From the NCBI GenBank assembly GCA_022041995.1, contig CP074390.1, positions 744,001 through 808,000 of the forward strand: a stretch of DNA of 64,000 nt, in the 5' to 3' direction. Made by a program: the position numbers and the translations under genes. The notes beneath the pieces were generated by a model that ran no database searches, was not told where the DNA came from, and saw only the letters and a program-made list of their open reading frames with translations. The stretch is from Cupriavidus necator. Lineage in GTDB: Bacteria > Pseudomonadota > Gammaproteobacteria > Burkholderiales > Burkholderiaceae. Shown here piece after piece: positions 31,962 to 40,885 of the stretch (position 1 is the stretch's first letter; each line of letters starts with the position of its first letter).

Positions 31962-33452
31962 TCAGCGCACGCCTTCGGGCTCGGGCGTTGCCGAAGCCGT
32001 CTCCTCGACGACCTCGCCCGCATCTTCGCAGGGCGTTCCCATGCTGGTGTCGGGCGCCAGCCCCACGGCTTCCGCCGGGTGCGGCACGGTGGGCAGGATA
32101 TGGCTGCGGCGCCAGTTGCCGAGGCGGTAGTAGCCAGCCGCCAGCACCAGCGACACCACCGAGCCCAGCGGAAAGCTCCACCAGATCGCCTCGGCGCCGA
32201 TGCGCGGGCCCAGCACCCACGCGAACGGCAACCGGATCACCCACATCGACAGGAACAGGATCACCAGCGGCGCCATCACTGCGCCGGTGGCGCGCACCGT
32301 GCCGAAGATGACGATGGTGAAGCCAAACAGGATGAATGACCACAGCACCACCACATTGATATGCTGCGCGATGCCGATGGCCACGCCGTCGGTGCCCAGA
32401 AACAGCCCCAGCGAATGCCGGTTGAACAGATAGATCAGCGCGACCAGCGCACCGGTCATCACCACATTGATCAGCAGGCCCACGCGCGTGATGCGCGACA
32501 CCCGCTGCCACAACCCGGCACCGACGTTCTGCGCCACCATCGACGACACGCTCGCGCCTACCGCCAGCGCGGGCATCTGCACATAGGTCCACAACTGCGA
32601 GGCCACGCCGTAGGCGGCGGTGGTCTGCGAGCCATAGGCATTGACCAGCGCCATCATCACGATCGCCGACGACGAGATCACCACCATCTGCAGGCCCATC
32701 GGCAAGCCCTTGACCACCAGCGCCCGCAGGATTGCCGGATCGGGCCGCAGCAGTGCAAGCTGGCCACGGTGCAGCAGCAGGAAATGGCGGCGCCGGTACA
32801 GCAGCACCATCATCGCCGCCAGGCTCACCAGCTGCGCGATCAGCGTGGCCAGCGCCGAGCCCGCGATGCCCAGCGGCGGGATCGGGCCCACGCCGAAGAT
32901 CAGCACCGGGTTGAGCACCACGTCCAGCACGACGGACAACAGCATGAACCAGAACGGCGTGCGGGAATCGCCCGCGCCGCGCAGCGTCATCATCACGAAG
33001 TTGTAGAAGTACATGAACGGCAGCGCCAGGAAGATGATGCGCAGATAGCTGACTGCCAGCGGCGCGGCGTCTTCCGGCGTGTGCATCGCCGCCAGGATGA
33101 CCGGTGTATAGAAATAGCCCAGCGCCGAGGCCAGCACCGACAGCCCGACAAAGAGGGTGGTGCTGGTGCCGACCACGCGGCGCGCCTCGTCCAGGTCGCG
33201 CGCACCCACGGCCTGGCCGATCATGATGGTGTTGGCCATGCTGATGCCGAACACCACGCCCAGCAGGAAGAACAGGATGATGTTGGCGTTGGAGGTTGCC
33301 GTCAGCGCGGCCTCGCCCAGGAAGCGGCCGACCCAGACCGAGTTGATCGAGGCGTTCAGCGACTGCAGGATGTTGCTGCCGAGCACCGGCAGCGAGAACA
33401 GCAGCAGGGTGCGGCCGATCGGGCCGGTGGTCAGTCTGGCGTCTGGCTTCAT
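31962..33452 (-). CDS. MATE-family efflux transporter
   Basis: This 496-residue protein has 12 hydrophobic segments in two similar halves (GRTLLLFSLPVLGSNILQSL at the start; LVVKGLPMGLQMVVISSS in the second half). That is the multidrug and toxic compound extrusion fold, exporting cationic compounds against Na+ or H+. The conserved GAGDSRTPFW motif is present. A hydrophilic 50-residue C-terminal tail is longer than usual. It appears monocistronic. Substrate unknown. Confidence 0.88.
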   Translation of the reverse strand: MKPDARLTTGPIGRTLLLFSLPVLGSNILQSLNASINSVWVGRFLGEAALTATSNANIILFFLLGVVFGISMANTIMIGQAVGARDLDEARRVVGTSTTLFVGLSVLASALGYFYTPVILAAMHTPEDAAPLAVSYLRIIFLALPFMYFYNFVMMTLRGAGDSRTPFWFMLLSVVLDVVLNPVLIFGVGPIPPLGIAGSALATLIAQLVSLAAMMVLLYRRRHFLLLHRGQLALLRPDPAILRALVVKGLPMGLQMVVISSSAIVMMALVNAYGSQTTAAYGVASQLWTYVQMPALAVGASVSSMVAQNVGAGLWQRVSRITRVGLLINVVMTGALVALIYLFNRHSLGLFLGTDGVAIGIAQHINVVVLWSFILFGFTIVIFGTVRATGAVMAPLVILFLSMWVIRLPFAWVLGPRIGAEAIWWSFPLGSVVSLVLAAGYYRLGNWRRSHILPTVPHPAEAVGLAPDTSMGTPCEDAGEVVEETASATPEPEGVR

Positions 33453-33680
33453 GAGGCGTCGCGCATGGGAAATCCGCCCAGTCTATTCCTGCCCGGAGGC
33501 GGCAACAAGGACACATGGCCGGCATGGCACAGTGCTTTTTACCTGAATGAGTTATTCCCCTCCGGTTGCGGCCCCCTGCATACTCGGCGCGGGACCACCG
33601 CGTCCCAGGCCGGCTGCCGGACGGAATGCCTGGCATGCGAGTGCGCCCTTCAGTCGCAGTCAAAACGAGGAGGTGGGGTC

Positions 33681-34481
33681 ATGTTTGTCGGTTTCCAGCC
33701 TGTTTCCGGCGCCGTGGTGCCGTTTGCCTATGACTGGCCGATGGTGGGCCTGTCGTTCCTGATCTCGGTCTGCGGTGCCTACGTGGGCCTGCGCTGGTCG
33801 CGGCGCGTGCGCTTGCCCGACGGCCGCCTGGACGTAGACCGGCTGTTGTGCGCCAGCGTGGCGCTCGGCGGCGGCGCGGTCTGGTCGATGCATTTCATCG
33901 GCATGGTGGCTTACCGGACCCCCACGCACCGCGAGTTCGGGCTGTTCATGACGCTGGCTTCGCTGGCCGTCGTGATGGTACTGGCCGGCGCCGGACTGGC
34001 GATCGCCTCGCGTCCGCGCGGCAGCCGTACCAACAACGTCGTCAAGGGCGGCGTGCTGACCGGGCTGGGCGTGGTGGCGATGCACTACACCGGCATGGCG
34101 GCGATCCGCTCCAATACCCGCTTCGACTGGGACCTGGCCGTCATCGGGCTGTCGGTGGTGATCGCGGTGGTGGTGTCGGTGGTCGCGCTGTGGCTGGCCA
34201 CCACGGTGAAAACCCGAGGCAAGCAGCTGGCGGCGGCAGTGGTCATGGGCGTTGCCGTCTGCGGCATGCACTACACCGGCATGTTGGCGGGCACGATGAT
34301 CTGCACCAGCCCGACCTACGCGCCCGGCCTGTTCGCCATCGAGGGCGACAGCATCGGCTATGCGGTGTTCGGCCTGACGCTGATCACGCTGCTCGTGATC
34401 CTGGTGGTGGAAGCCACCCGCACCGGGGCTGAAGTCGTGCCGGTGGCGCGCACGCGCGATACCGCCCCTGATATCGGCTGA
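33681..34481 (+). CDS. Stand-alone MHYT membrane sensor protein
   Basis: The ATG at 33681 with GAGGAGG upstream gives 266 residues. The three MHYT motifs are at residues 70-75 (MHFIGM), 134-139 (MHYTGM) and 196-201 (MHYTGM) within seven hydrophobic segments, the layout proposed to bind copper and sense diatomic gases. No GGDEF, EAL or kinase domain is attached, so any output must come from a partner. The very long open frame upstream (from 32361) lies opposite the MATE gene and is rejected. It is a single gene between MATE and an aldehyde dehydrogenase. Confidence 0.87.
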   Translation: MFVGFQPVSGAVVPFAYDWPMVGLSFLISVCGAYVGLRWSRRVRLPDGRLDVDRLLCASVALGGGAVWSMHFIGMVAYRTPTHREFGLFMTLASLAVVMVLAGAGLAIASRPRGSRTNNVVKGGVLTGLGVVAMHYTGMAAIRSNTRFDWDLAVIGLSVVIAVVVSVVALWLATTVKTRGKQLAAAVVMGVAVCGMHYTGMLAGTMICTSPTYAPGLFAIEGDSIGYAVFGLTLITLLVILVVEATRTGAEVVPVARTRDTAPDIG

Positions 34482-34593
34482 TCCGGCCGCGGGGACATTC
34501 CCGCACATTCCACCTGGGAACGCACCCGGCGCGCTGCATGAACGCGGCCGCCGGGTTAAGCTTGCGGTTTCACCGCCCACCAGGAGAACACGC

Positions 34594-36021
34594 ATGTACC
34601 AGGATCTCGCCCTCTATATCGACGGGGAATTCATCAAGGGAGGCGACCGGCGCGAGCAGGATGTCATCAACCCGGCCACGCAGGAAGTGCTGGGCAAGCT
34701 GCCGCATGCCAGCCGCGCCGACCTGGACCGCGCACTGGCCGCCGCGCAGCGCGCCTTTGAAACCTGGAAGAAGACCTCGCCGCTGGAGCGCGCCAAAGTG
34801 CTGCGCCGCGTGGGCGAGCTCACCCGTGAGCGCGCCAAGGAGATCGGCCGCAATATCACGCTGGACCAGGGCAAGCCGCTGGCCGAGGCCGTCGGCGAAG
34901 TGATGGTCTGCGCCGAGCACGCCGACTGGCACGCCGAGGAATGCCGCCGCATCTACGGCCGCGTGATCCCGCCGCGCCAGCCCAATGTGCGCCAGATCGT
35001 GGTGCGCGAGCCGATCGGCGTGTGCGCCGCTTTCACGCCGTGGAACTTCCCGTTCAACCAGGCCATCCGCAAGATCGTGTCGGCGCTGGGCGCCGGCTGC
35101 ACGCTGATCCTGAAGGGCCCGGAAGACTCGCCCAGCGCGGTGGTGGCGCTGGCGCAGCTGTTCCATGATGCCGGCCTGCCCCCGGGCGTGCTCAACATCG
35201 TCTGGGGCGTGCCCGGCGAGGTCTCGACCTACCTGATCGAATCGCCGATCGTGCGCAAGATCTCGTTCACCGGCTCGGTGCCGGTGGGCAAGCAGCTGGC
35301 GGCGCTGGCCGGCGCGCATATGAAGCGCGTGACCATGGAGCTGGGCGGCCATTCGCCGGTACTGGTGTTCGACGACGCCGACATCGACCCCGCCGCCGAG
35401 ATGCTGGCGCGCTTCAAGCTGCGCAATGCCGGCCAGGTATGCGTGTCGCCGACGCGCTTCTACGTCCAGGAGAAGGCCTATGACCGCTTCCTGGCGCGCT
35501 TTACCGAGGTGATCGGCTCGATCAAGGTGGGCAACGGCCTGGAAGACGGCACCCAGATGGGGCCGCTTGCGCACGAGCGCCGCGTGCTGTCGATGGAGCA
35601 GTTCCTGGACGATGCCAGCCAGCGCGGCGGCAAGGTGGTGGCCGGCGGCTCGCGCCTGGGTGACAAGGGCTACTTCTTCGCGCCCACCGTGGTCACCGAC
35701 CTGCCCGACGACTCGCGCTTGATGACCGACGAGCCGTTCGGCCCGGTGGCGCCGGTGACGCGTTTCAAGGACACGGCCGAGGTGCTGCGCCGCGCCAACA
35801 GCCTGCCCTTTGGCCTGGCGTCGTACGTGTTCACCAACTCGCTGAAGACCGCGACCGAAGTGTCCAACGGCCTGGAGGCCGGCATGGTCAATATCAACCA
35901 CTTCGGCATGGCGCTGGCCGAGACCCCGTTCGGGGGCATCAAGGATTCGGGCATCGGCAGCGAAGGCGGCCAGGAGACCTTCGACGGCTACCTGGTGACC
36001 AAGTTCATCACCCAGGCCTGA
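34594..36021 (+). CDS. NAD(P)-dependent aldehyde dehydrogenase (succinate-semialdehyde type)
   Basis: This 475-residue ALDH-superfamily enzyme has the Rossmann motif FTGSVPVGKQ, general base Glu249 (MELGGHSP) and catalytic Cys283 (NAGQVCVSPTR). FTPWNFPFNQ and the C-terminal EPFGPVAPV and GGIKDSGIGSEGG blocks are also present. The profile is closest to succinate- or alpha-ketoglutarate-semialdehyde dehydrogenases. Substrate choice is inference: no aminotransferase or decarboxylase is beside it. AGGAGAACACGC precedes the ATG. A convergent hairpin follows. Confidence 0.85.
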   Translation: MYQDLALYIDGEFIKGGDRREQDVINPATQEVLGKLPHASRADLDRALAAAQRAFETWKKTSPLERAKVLRRVGELTRERAKEIGRNITLDQGKPLAEAVGEVMVCAEHADWHAEECRRIYGRVIPPRQPNVRQIVVREPIGVCAAFTPWNFPFNQAIRKIVSALGAGCTLILKGPEDSPSAVVALAQLFHDAGLPPGVLNIVWGVPGEVSTYLIESPIVRKISFTGSVPVGKQLAALAGAHMKRVTMELGGHSPVLVFDDADIDPAAEMLARFKLRNAGQVCVSPTRFYVQEKAYDRFLARFTEVIGSIKVGNGLEDGTQMGPLAHERRVLSMEQFLDDASQRGGKVVAGGSRLGDKGYFFAPTVVTDLPDDSRLMTDEPFGPVAPVTRFKDTAEVLRRANSLPFGLASYVFTNSLKTATEVSNGLEAGMVNINHFGMALAETPFGGIKDSGIGSEGGQETFDGYLVTKFITQA

Positions 36022-36035
36022 GCGTTTCGACGTTG

Positions 36036-36063
36036 GCGCCGTTCCCGCATGCGGAAACGGCGC
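36036..36063. terminator. Hairpin between convergent genes
   Basis: Stem GCGCCGTTCCCGC / GCGGAAACGGCGC (one mismatch) with a 2-base loop lies between the stops of the aldehyde dehydrogenase (36021) and the DUF2252 gene (36084). There is no clear T tract. Confidence 0.5.
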
Positions 36064-36083
36064 TTGCACCTGTCGGCGCCCGC

Positions 36084-37292
36084 TCAGCCTCCCCGCGCCT
36101 TGCGGTAATCGTCCGCGTACGCCTTCCATTGCGCCACCGACACCGCGCAGCCATGCCGCGCCAGCCGCAGGACATTGGTGCGCCAGCGGGTGCCGGCGGC
36201 AAACGCCTGCAGCTGCTCGATCCGGTCTGCGGCATGGTGCCCGCACCCACGCAGATGCGCCCATGCCGCGGCGTGCGCCATGGTGCCCAGCACCTCGCGC
36301 AGCGAGGCAAACCCGCGGCATTGCGCCAGGTCGACGCGGTCCGCGGTTGGCTGCAAGCTCTTTACCAGGTAGGAAGCCTCGCCCATGTCGACCGCCGACA
36401 GCAGCGCGGGTGAGGCCGCCTGCATGATCTGCTGCGCGGCCGCCACGCGCATGGCATCGCTGTCCCAGGGCGGCTGGGGCCGGCTGGCCACGTCCTGCCA
36501 GGCACTGGGCGCGGCACGCTTGATATCGACCAGGCGCTGCATGCCCCCCAGCTTGTCCCTGGCCAGCACCATGTAGCGCTCCAGCCCGAGGCTGCCGATG
36601 CCCGCCACGCGCCGCGCGGCATCGTCGGCGGCAAAGCGGTGGCCATGGTGGCTCTGCTTCGAGTAGGCGACAAGGATGGCGCGGGCCTGATCACGGGCCG
36701 CCTTGTCGGCCGGCAACGCATGGCGGCCATCGCATAGCAGTCGCCGTTTGCCCTTGCGCAGCGCGGTGCGTTCGGCCAGCAACTCGCCGCGCCTGCGGCG
36801 CTTGACCCGGCGCAGCAACGTCGCCACCATGCCGACCGCCGTGGCGCGCTCGAGCCAGCGTGGCTTGCCCGTCTGGAGCACGGCCGCATAGGTGGACAGC
36901 ATGGCTTCGCATGCTTGCATGGCATTGGCCTCGGACAGGCCCAGTGTGCCGGCGGCCACCAGCACGCTCGACAGTACCCGGACCACATCCACGGTAAGCG
37001 GTGCGACCAGGGCATCGTCAAAGTCGTTCAGGTCGAAATAGACCAGCCCGTTATCGCCCTTGAAGCTGCCGAAGTTCTCCAGATGCAGATCGCCACAGAC
37101 GTAGGTTGTCGGCGCATCGAGCAATGATGCCTCATGGCGCAGCGATGCGGCATAGAGATGGTTGGTGCCTCGGAAGAAGGCAAACGGATCTGCGGCGATT
37201 ACCGCAAGCTTGCGGGTCAGCCGTTCGGGATCGCGCCCATGGTTGAAGATCAGGATTTCCTGTGTGGCAGCGTGCATGGGCTCTGCTTCCAT
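36084..37292 (-). CDS. DUF2252 family protein
   Basis: This 402-residue soluble protein has the DUF2252 blocks FAFFRGTNHLYAA, VCGDLHLENFGSF and VYFDLNDFDDAL. They look like a kinase-like fold (HLENFG plays the part of the HxDxxxxN catalytic loop and DFDDA the metal site). The family is annotated as uncharacterised, kinase-related. A start at the second Met (37277) is equally possible. It is monocistronic, convergent with the aldehyde dehydrogenase. Confidence 0.82.
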   Translation of the reverse strand: MEAEPMHAATQEILIFNHGRDPERLTRKLAVIAADPFAFFRGTNHLYAASLRHEASLLDAPTTYVCGDLHLENFGSFKGDNGLVYFDLNDFDDALVAPLTVDVVRVLSSVLVAAGTLGLSEANAMQACEAMLSTYAAVLQTGKPRWLERATAVGMVATLLRRVKRRRRGELLAERTALRKGKRRLLCDGRHALPADKAARDQARAILVAYSKQSHHGHRFAADDAARRVAGIGSLGLERYMVLARDKLGGMQRLVDIKRAAPSAWQDVASRPQPPWDSDAMRVAAAQQIMQAASPALLSAVDMGEASYLVKSLQPTADRVDLAQCRGFASLREVLGTMAHAAAWAHLRGCGHHAADRIEQLQAFAAGTRWRTNVLRLARHGCAVSVAQWKAYADDYRKARGG

Positions 37293-37348
37293 TCAGACTT
37301 GGAACCCGGCAGCGGCGCAACCGGTCAGCGCGCGCCCCGGCGTCCGGG

Positions 37349-37735
37349 TCAGCGGAAGAACAGGCCGCGCGTGATGAAAGTGTAATTCGCTTCCTCGGCC
37401 ATCAGGAAGACCAGCACCAGCAGGCAAAGCGGCGGCACCAGGATGGCGCAGATCAGCGCCATGCGCTCCCATGCCATATGCATGAACACCGCCACGATCA
37501 GCCCCGCCTTCATCGCCATGAGCAGCAGGATCAACGTCCAGCGCAGGTAGCCGGTGAAATTGAAATAGTCCACCAGGTAAGACAGCGTCGACAACACGAA
37601 CAGCAGCAGCCAGATCTTCAGGTATAGCCCGATGGGATGCTGCTGGCCGGTGTGCGCGGCATGCCCGGCATCGTGGCCGGAGCCGTGCGGCGTGCCCTGC
37701 GCCGGGGCCACTGGAGTTGCCGGATTCGATGCCAT
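37349..37735 (-). CDS. Cytochrome c oxidase subunit IV-like small membrane protein
   Basis: The ATG at 37735 is preferred; the open frame upstream overlaps the subunit III gene. The 128-residue protein has a His-rich N-terminus (HGSGHDAGHAAHTGQQH) and three hydrophobic segments (YLKIWLLLFVLSTLSYLVDYF; LILLLMAMKAGLIVAVFMHM; LICAILVPPLCLLVLVFLM). This is the CyoD/COX4_pro layout. It is the last gene of the oxidase cluster and helps assemble the complex. Confidence 0.82.
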   Translation of the reverse strand: MASNPATPVAPAQGTPHGSGHDAGHAAHTGQQHPIGLYLKIWLLLFVLSTLSYLVDYFNFTGYLRWTLILLLMAMKAGLIVAVFMHMAWERMALICAILVPPLCLLVLVFLMAEEANYTFITRGLFFR

Positions 37736-37742
37736 GGCCGCC

Positions 37743-38450
37743 TCACCAGAGATAGAACAATGCAAAGATGAACACCCACACCAGGTCAACGAAGTGCCAG
37801 TACAGGCCCGCGATCTCGACGATCTGGTAGTTGCCGGTGGCTTCGTAGCGCCCGCGCAGCACGCGCGAGGCCACGATCAGCAGGTACACCACGCCGCACG
37901 ATACGTGCAGGCCGTGGAAGCCGGTGATCATGAAGAAGGTCGAGCCGAACTGCGCCGCGCCCATCGGGTTGGTCCACGGCCGCACGCCCTCGTCCACGAT
38001 CAGCTTGGTCCATTCAAAGGCCTGCATGCCGACGAACATCATGCCGAACAGCGCCGTGACGAGCATCAGCATCGCGCACTCGCGGCGCGCGCGCCGGTAG
38101 GCAAAGTTGACTGCCATCGCCATGGTGCCGCTGCTGGTGATCAGCACGAAGGTCATGATGGCGATCAGCAGCAGCGGAATATCGGCGCCACCCACATGCA
38201 GCGCAAACACTTCGCTGGGATTCGGCCATGGCACTGTGGTCGACATGCGCACGGTCATGTAGCCGGTCAGGAAGCAGCTGAAGACAAAGGTGTCGGACAG
38301 CAGGAAGATCCACATCATGGTCTTGCCCCACGACACCTTGAAGGCCTGCTGGTCCGACGACCAGTCGGCCAGCAGGCCGCGCACGCCGCCCAGCGGCGAC
38401 GCGGGCACCCCTGCGGGTGCAGGCGATGGTGAAGACAGTTGCGTTGACAT
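37743..38450 (-). CDS. Cytochrome c oxidase subunit III, copy 2
   Basis: This 235-residue protein has the COX3 pattern KTMMWIFLLSDTFVFSCFLTGY, TGFHGLHVSCGVVYLL and YWHFVDLVWVFIFALFYLW, with five to seven membrane segments. It follows another subunit III-like gene on the same strand. One may be a structural subunit and the other an accessory copy. Confidence 0.87.
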   Translation of the reverse strand: MSTQLSSPSPAPAGVPASPLGGVRGLLADWSSDQQAFKVSWGKTMMWIFLLSDTFVFSCFLTGYMTVRMSTTVPWPNPSEVFALHVGGADIPLLLIAIMTFVLITSSGTMAMAVNFAYRRARRECAMLMLVTALFGMMFVGMQAFEWTKLIVDEGVRPWTNPMGAAQFGSTFFMITGFHGLHVSCGVVYLLIVASRVLRGRYEATGNYQIVEIAGLYWHFVDLVWVFIFALFYLW

Positions 38451-38473
38451 GCCGGTCCTCCTTCTTGCCGGCG

Positions 38474-39121
38474 CTAGGCCGTGCCGCAGATATAGCGCAC
38501 CAGTTCAGGCGTGAGCCAGCCCAGCGCGGCGAGCAGCACCACCCACACCGCCAGCAGGAAATGCCAGTAGCGCGCGCACAGCCGCATGCGCAGCACCGCG
38601 GCCTCGCCGCTGCCGCGTGTCGAGACGGCAAAGCCCCAGCCGGCCAGGCCGCCCAGCACGTGCAAGCCGTGCATCGCGGTCAGCAGGTAGAAGAAGCTGC
38701 CGGCCGGATTGCCGGCAGGCATCACCTGCATCGCACCCAGCGCCTGCCAGGCCCACAGCTGCGAGGCGACGAAGCCGGCCGCGCCCAAGCCGCCCAGGCG
38801 CAGCGCTTGCCTGGCCACGGCCATCTCGCCCCGGCCCGCGGCGCGCGACGCCACCGCCATCGCCACGCTGCCCGCGGCCAGCAGCGCGGTGGACAGCCAC
38901 ACCTGCCAGGGCAGCCCGATGCGGTGCCAGTCCGGGCTGTCCATGCGCAGCGCATAGGCGGTCAGGAACAGCGCGAACAGCGAGCTCACCACGCCCATGA
39001 ACACCCACAGGCCGATGCTTGCGGGAGCGCGCCCGCGCGGCCGGTGGTTGGCGGCATTCTCGTCGGACGGGTTGCCGCCGAAATCGTCGCGGCTGACCTT
39101 GTACAGGGCTTCGGCGTTCAT
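38474..39121 (-). CDS. Cytochrome c oxidase subunit III-like protein, copy 1
   Basis: This 215-residue protein has a hydrophilic N-terminus and then GLWVFMGVVSSLFALFLTAY, LLTAMHGLHVLGGLAGW and RYWHFLLAVWVVLLAALGW, a COX3-family layout more divergent than copy 2. Its start overlaps the subunit I stop by 4 bp (ATGA on the minus strand), so it is translationally coupled to it. Confidence 0.84.
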   Translation of the reverse strand: MNAEALYKVSRDDFGGNPSDENAANHRPRGRAPASIGLWVFMGVVSSLFALFLTAYALRMDSPDWHRIGLPWQVWLSTALLAAGSVAMAVASRAAGRGEMAVARQALRLGGLGAAGFVASQLWAWQALGAMQVMPAGNPAGSFFYLLTAMHGLHVLGGLAGWGFAVSTRGSGEAAVLRMRLCARYWHFLLAVWVVLLAALGWLTPELVRYICGTA

Positions 39122-40875
39122 GCGACGGCTCCGCGGCTGGCATGCGGTTCAGGCTCGGCCCCACCCTCTTCCGGCGGCGCGTTCTGCGCGATAAAGTCCT
39201 CGCGCGCGCCCGGCACGCTGTAGGCATAGGCCCAGCGGTACACCACCGGCAGATGCGGTCCCCAGTTGCCGTGCACGGGCGGCGTCTGCGGCGTCTGCCA
39301 TTCCAGCGAGGCGGCGCGCCACGGGTTGGCGTCGGCCTTGCGGCCATGCCACAGGCTCCACACCAGGTTGAAGACAAAGAGCAGCTGCGCCGTGGCGACG
39401 ATGAATGCCGCCACCGAGATGTACATGTTCATCACATGCGCCGACTCCGGGATAAAGGCGTAGTTCTCGTAGGCGTAGTAGCGGCGCGGCATGCCCAGTA
39501 TGCCCAGGTAGTGCATCGGGAAGAAGATGGCGTAGGTGCCGACGAAGGTGACCCAGAAATGGATCCGGCCCATGTTGTCGTCCAGCATCCGGCCAGTTAC
39601 CTTCGGGTACCAGTGGTAGATGCCGCCGAACACCACCAGGATCGGCGACACGCCCATCACCATGTGGAAGTGCGCCACCACGAAGTAGGTGTTGGACAGC
39701 GGGATATCCACGCTGACATTGCCCAGGAACAGCCCGGTCAGGCCGCCGATGACGAAGGTGCTGATGAACGCGATCGCGAACAACATCGGCACGGTGAAAT
39801 GGATATCGCCGCGCCATAGCGTGATGACCCAGTTGTAGACCTTGATCGCGGTAGGGATGGCGATGATCAGCGTGGTGGTGGCAAAGAAGAAGCCGAAGTA
39901 CGGGTTCATGCCGCTGACGAACATGTGGTGCGCCCACACCACCACCGACAGCACCCCGATCGCCAGGATCGCCCACACCATGGTGCGGTAGCCGAAGATG
40001 CTCTTGCGCGAATGCACGCTGACCAGGTCCGAGACGATGCCGAAGGCCGGCAGCGCGACGATATACACCTCGGGGTGGCCGAAGAACCAGAACAGGTGCT
40101 GGAACAGCAGCGGACTGCCGCCCTTGTAGTTCAGCTGCTGCCCCATCGACACCATCGCCGGCATGAAGAAGCTGGTGCCCAGCGTCTTGTCCAGCAGCAT
40201 CATCACCGCCGACACGAACAACGCCGGGAACGCCAGCAGCGCCAGGATGGTGGCCATGAAGATGCCCCACACCGACAGCGGCATGCGCAGCAGCGTCATC
40301 CCTTCCGTGCGCGCCTGCAGCACGGTGGTGACATAGTTGAGGCCGCCCATGGTGGCCGCGACGATAAAGATCGCCAGCGACACCAGCATCAGGATGATGC
40401 CCCAGTCATGGCCTGGGGTGCCGGCCAGGATGGCCTGCGGCGGGTATAGCGTCCAGCCCGCGCCGGTGGGCCCGCCGGGCACGAAGAAGCTGGTCAGCAG
40501 CACGATCACCGACAGCAGGTAGACCCAGAAGCTGAGCATGTTGAGGAAGGGGAACACCATGTCGCGCGCGCCCACCATCAGCGGGATCAGGTAGTTGCCG
40601 AAGCCGCCCAGGAACAGCGCGGTCAGCAGGTAGATCACCATGATCATGCCGTGCATGGTGACGAACTGGTAGTAGCGGTTGGCGTCGATGAACTCGAAGC
40701 GCCCCGGGAACCCCAGCTGCAGTCGCATCAGGTTGGACAGCGCCACGCCCACCAGGCCCACCACGATCGCCACGATGGTGTACTGCACGGCGATCACCTT
40801 GTGGTCCTGGCTCCAGACATAGCGGGTCCAGAAGCTCTGCGGCGCGTGATGGGCGGCATCGTCGGCGTAAGCCAT
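39118..40875 (-). CDS. ctaD: Cytochrome c oxidase subunit I (heme-copper, A1 type)
   Basis: The ATG at 40875 is chosen; the longer frame from 41067 lies within the subunit II gene. The 585-residue protein has 12 membrane segments. Ligands are visible: FVTMHGMIMVIY (low-spin heme His), FGHPEVYI (CuB His and cross-linked Tyr, with the Glu of the D channel), WAHHMF (CuB His pair) and VVAHFHMVMG (heme a3 and a His). This is a proton-pumping terminal oxidase of the inner membrane. It sits in the order II-I-III-III-IV. Confidence 0.93.
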   Translation of the reverse strand: MAYADDAAHHAPQSFWTRYVWSQDHKVIAVQYTIVAIVVGLVGVALSNLMRLQLGFPGRFEFIDANRYYQFVTMHGMIMVIYLLTALFLGGFGNYLIPLMVGARDMVFPFLNMLSFWVYLLSVIVLLTSFFVPGGPTGAGWTLYPPQAILAGTPGHDWGIILMLVSLAIFIVAATMGGLNYVTTVLQARTEGMTLLRMPLSVWGIFMATILALLAFPALFVSAVMMLLDKTLGTSFFMPAMVSMGQQLNYKGGSPLLFQHLFWFFGHPEVYIVALPAFGIVSDLVSVHSRKSIFGYRTMVWAILAIGVLSVVVWAHHMFVSGMNPYFGFFFATTTLIIAIPTAIKVYNWVITLWRGDIHFTVPMLFAIAFISTFVIGGLTGLFLGNVSVDIPLSNTYFVVAHFHMVMGVSPILVVFGGIYHWYPKVTGRMLDDNMGRIHFWVTFVGTYAIFFPMHYLGILGMPRRYYAYENYAFIPESAHVMNMYISVAAFIVATAQLLFVFNLVWSLWHGRKADANPWRAASLEWQTPQTPPVHGNWGPHLPVVYRWAYAYSVPGAREDFIAQNAPPEEGGAEPEPHASRGAVA

Positions 40876-40885
40876 GCGGGTCTCC

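Noticed and set aside
32361..33680. Very long upstream extension of the MHYT frame
   Set aside because: It lies opposite the MATE gene and is His/Arg/Gln-rich; a strong ribosome site sits at 33681.
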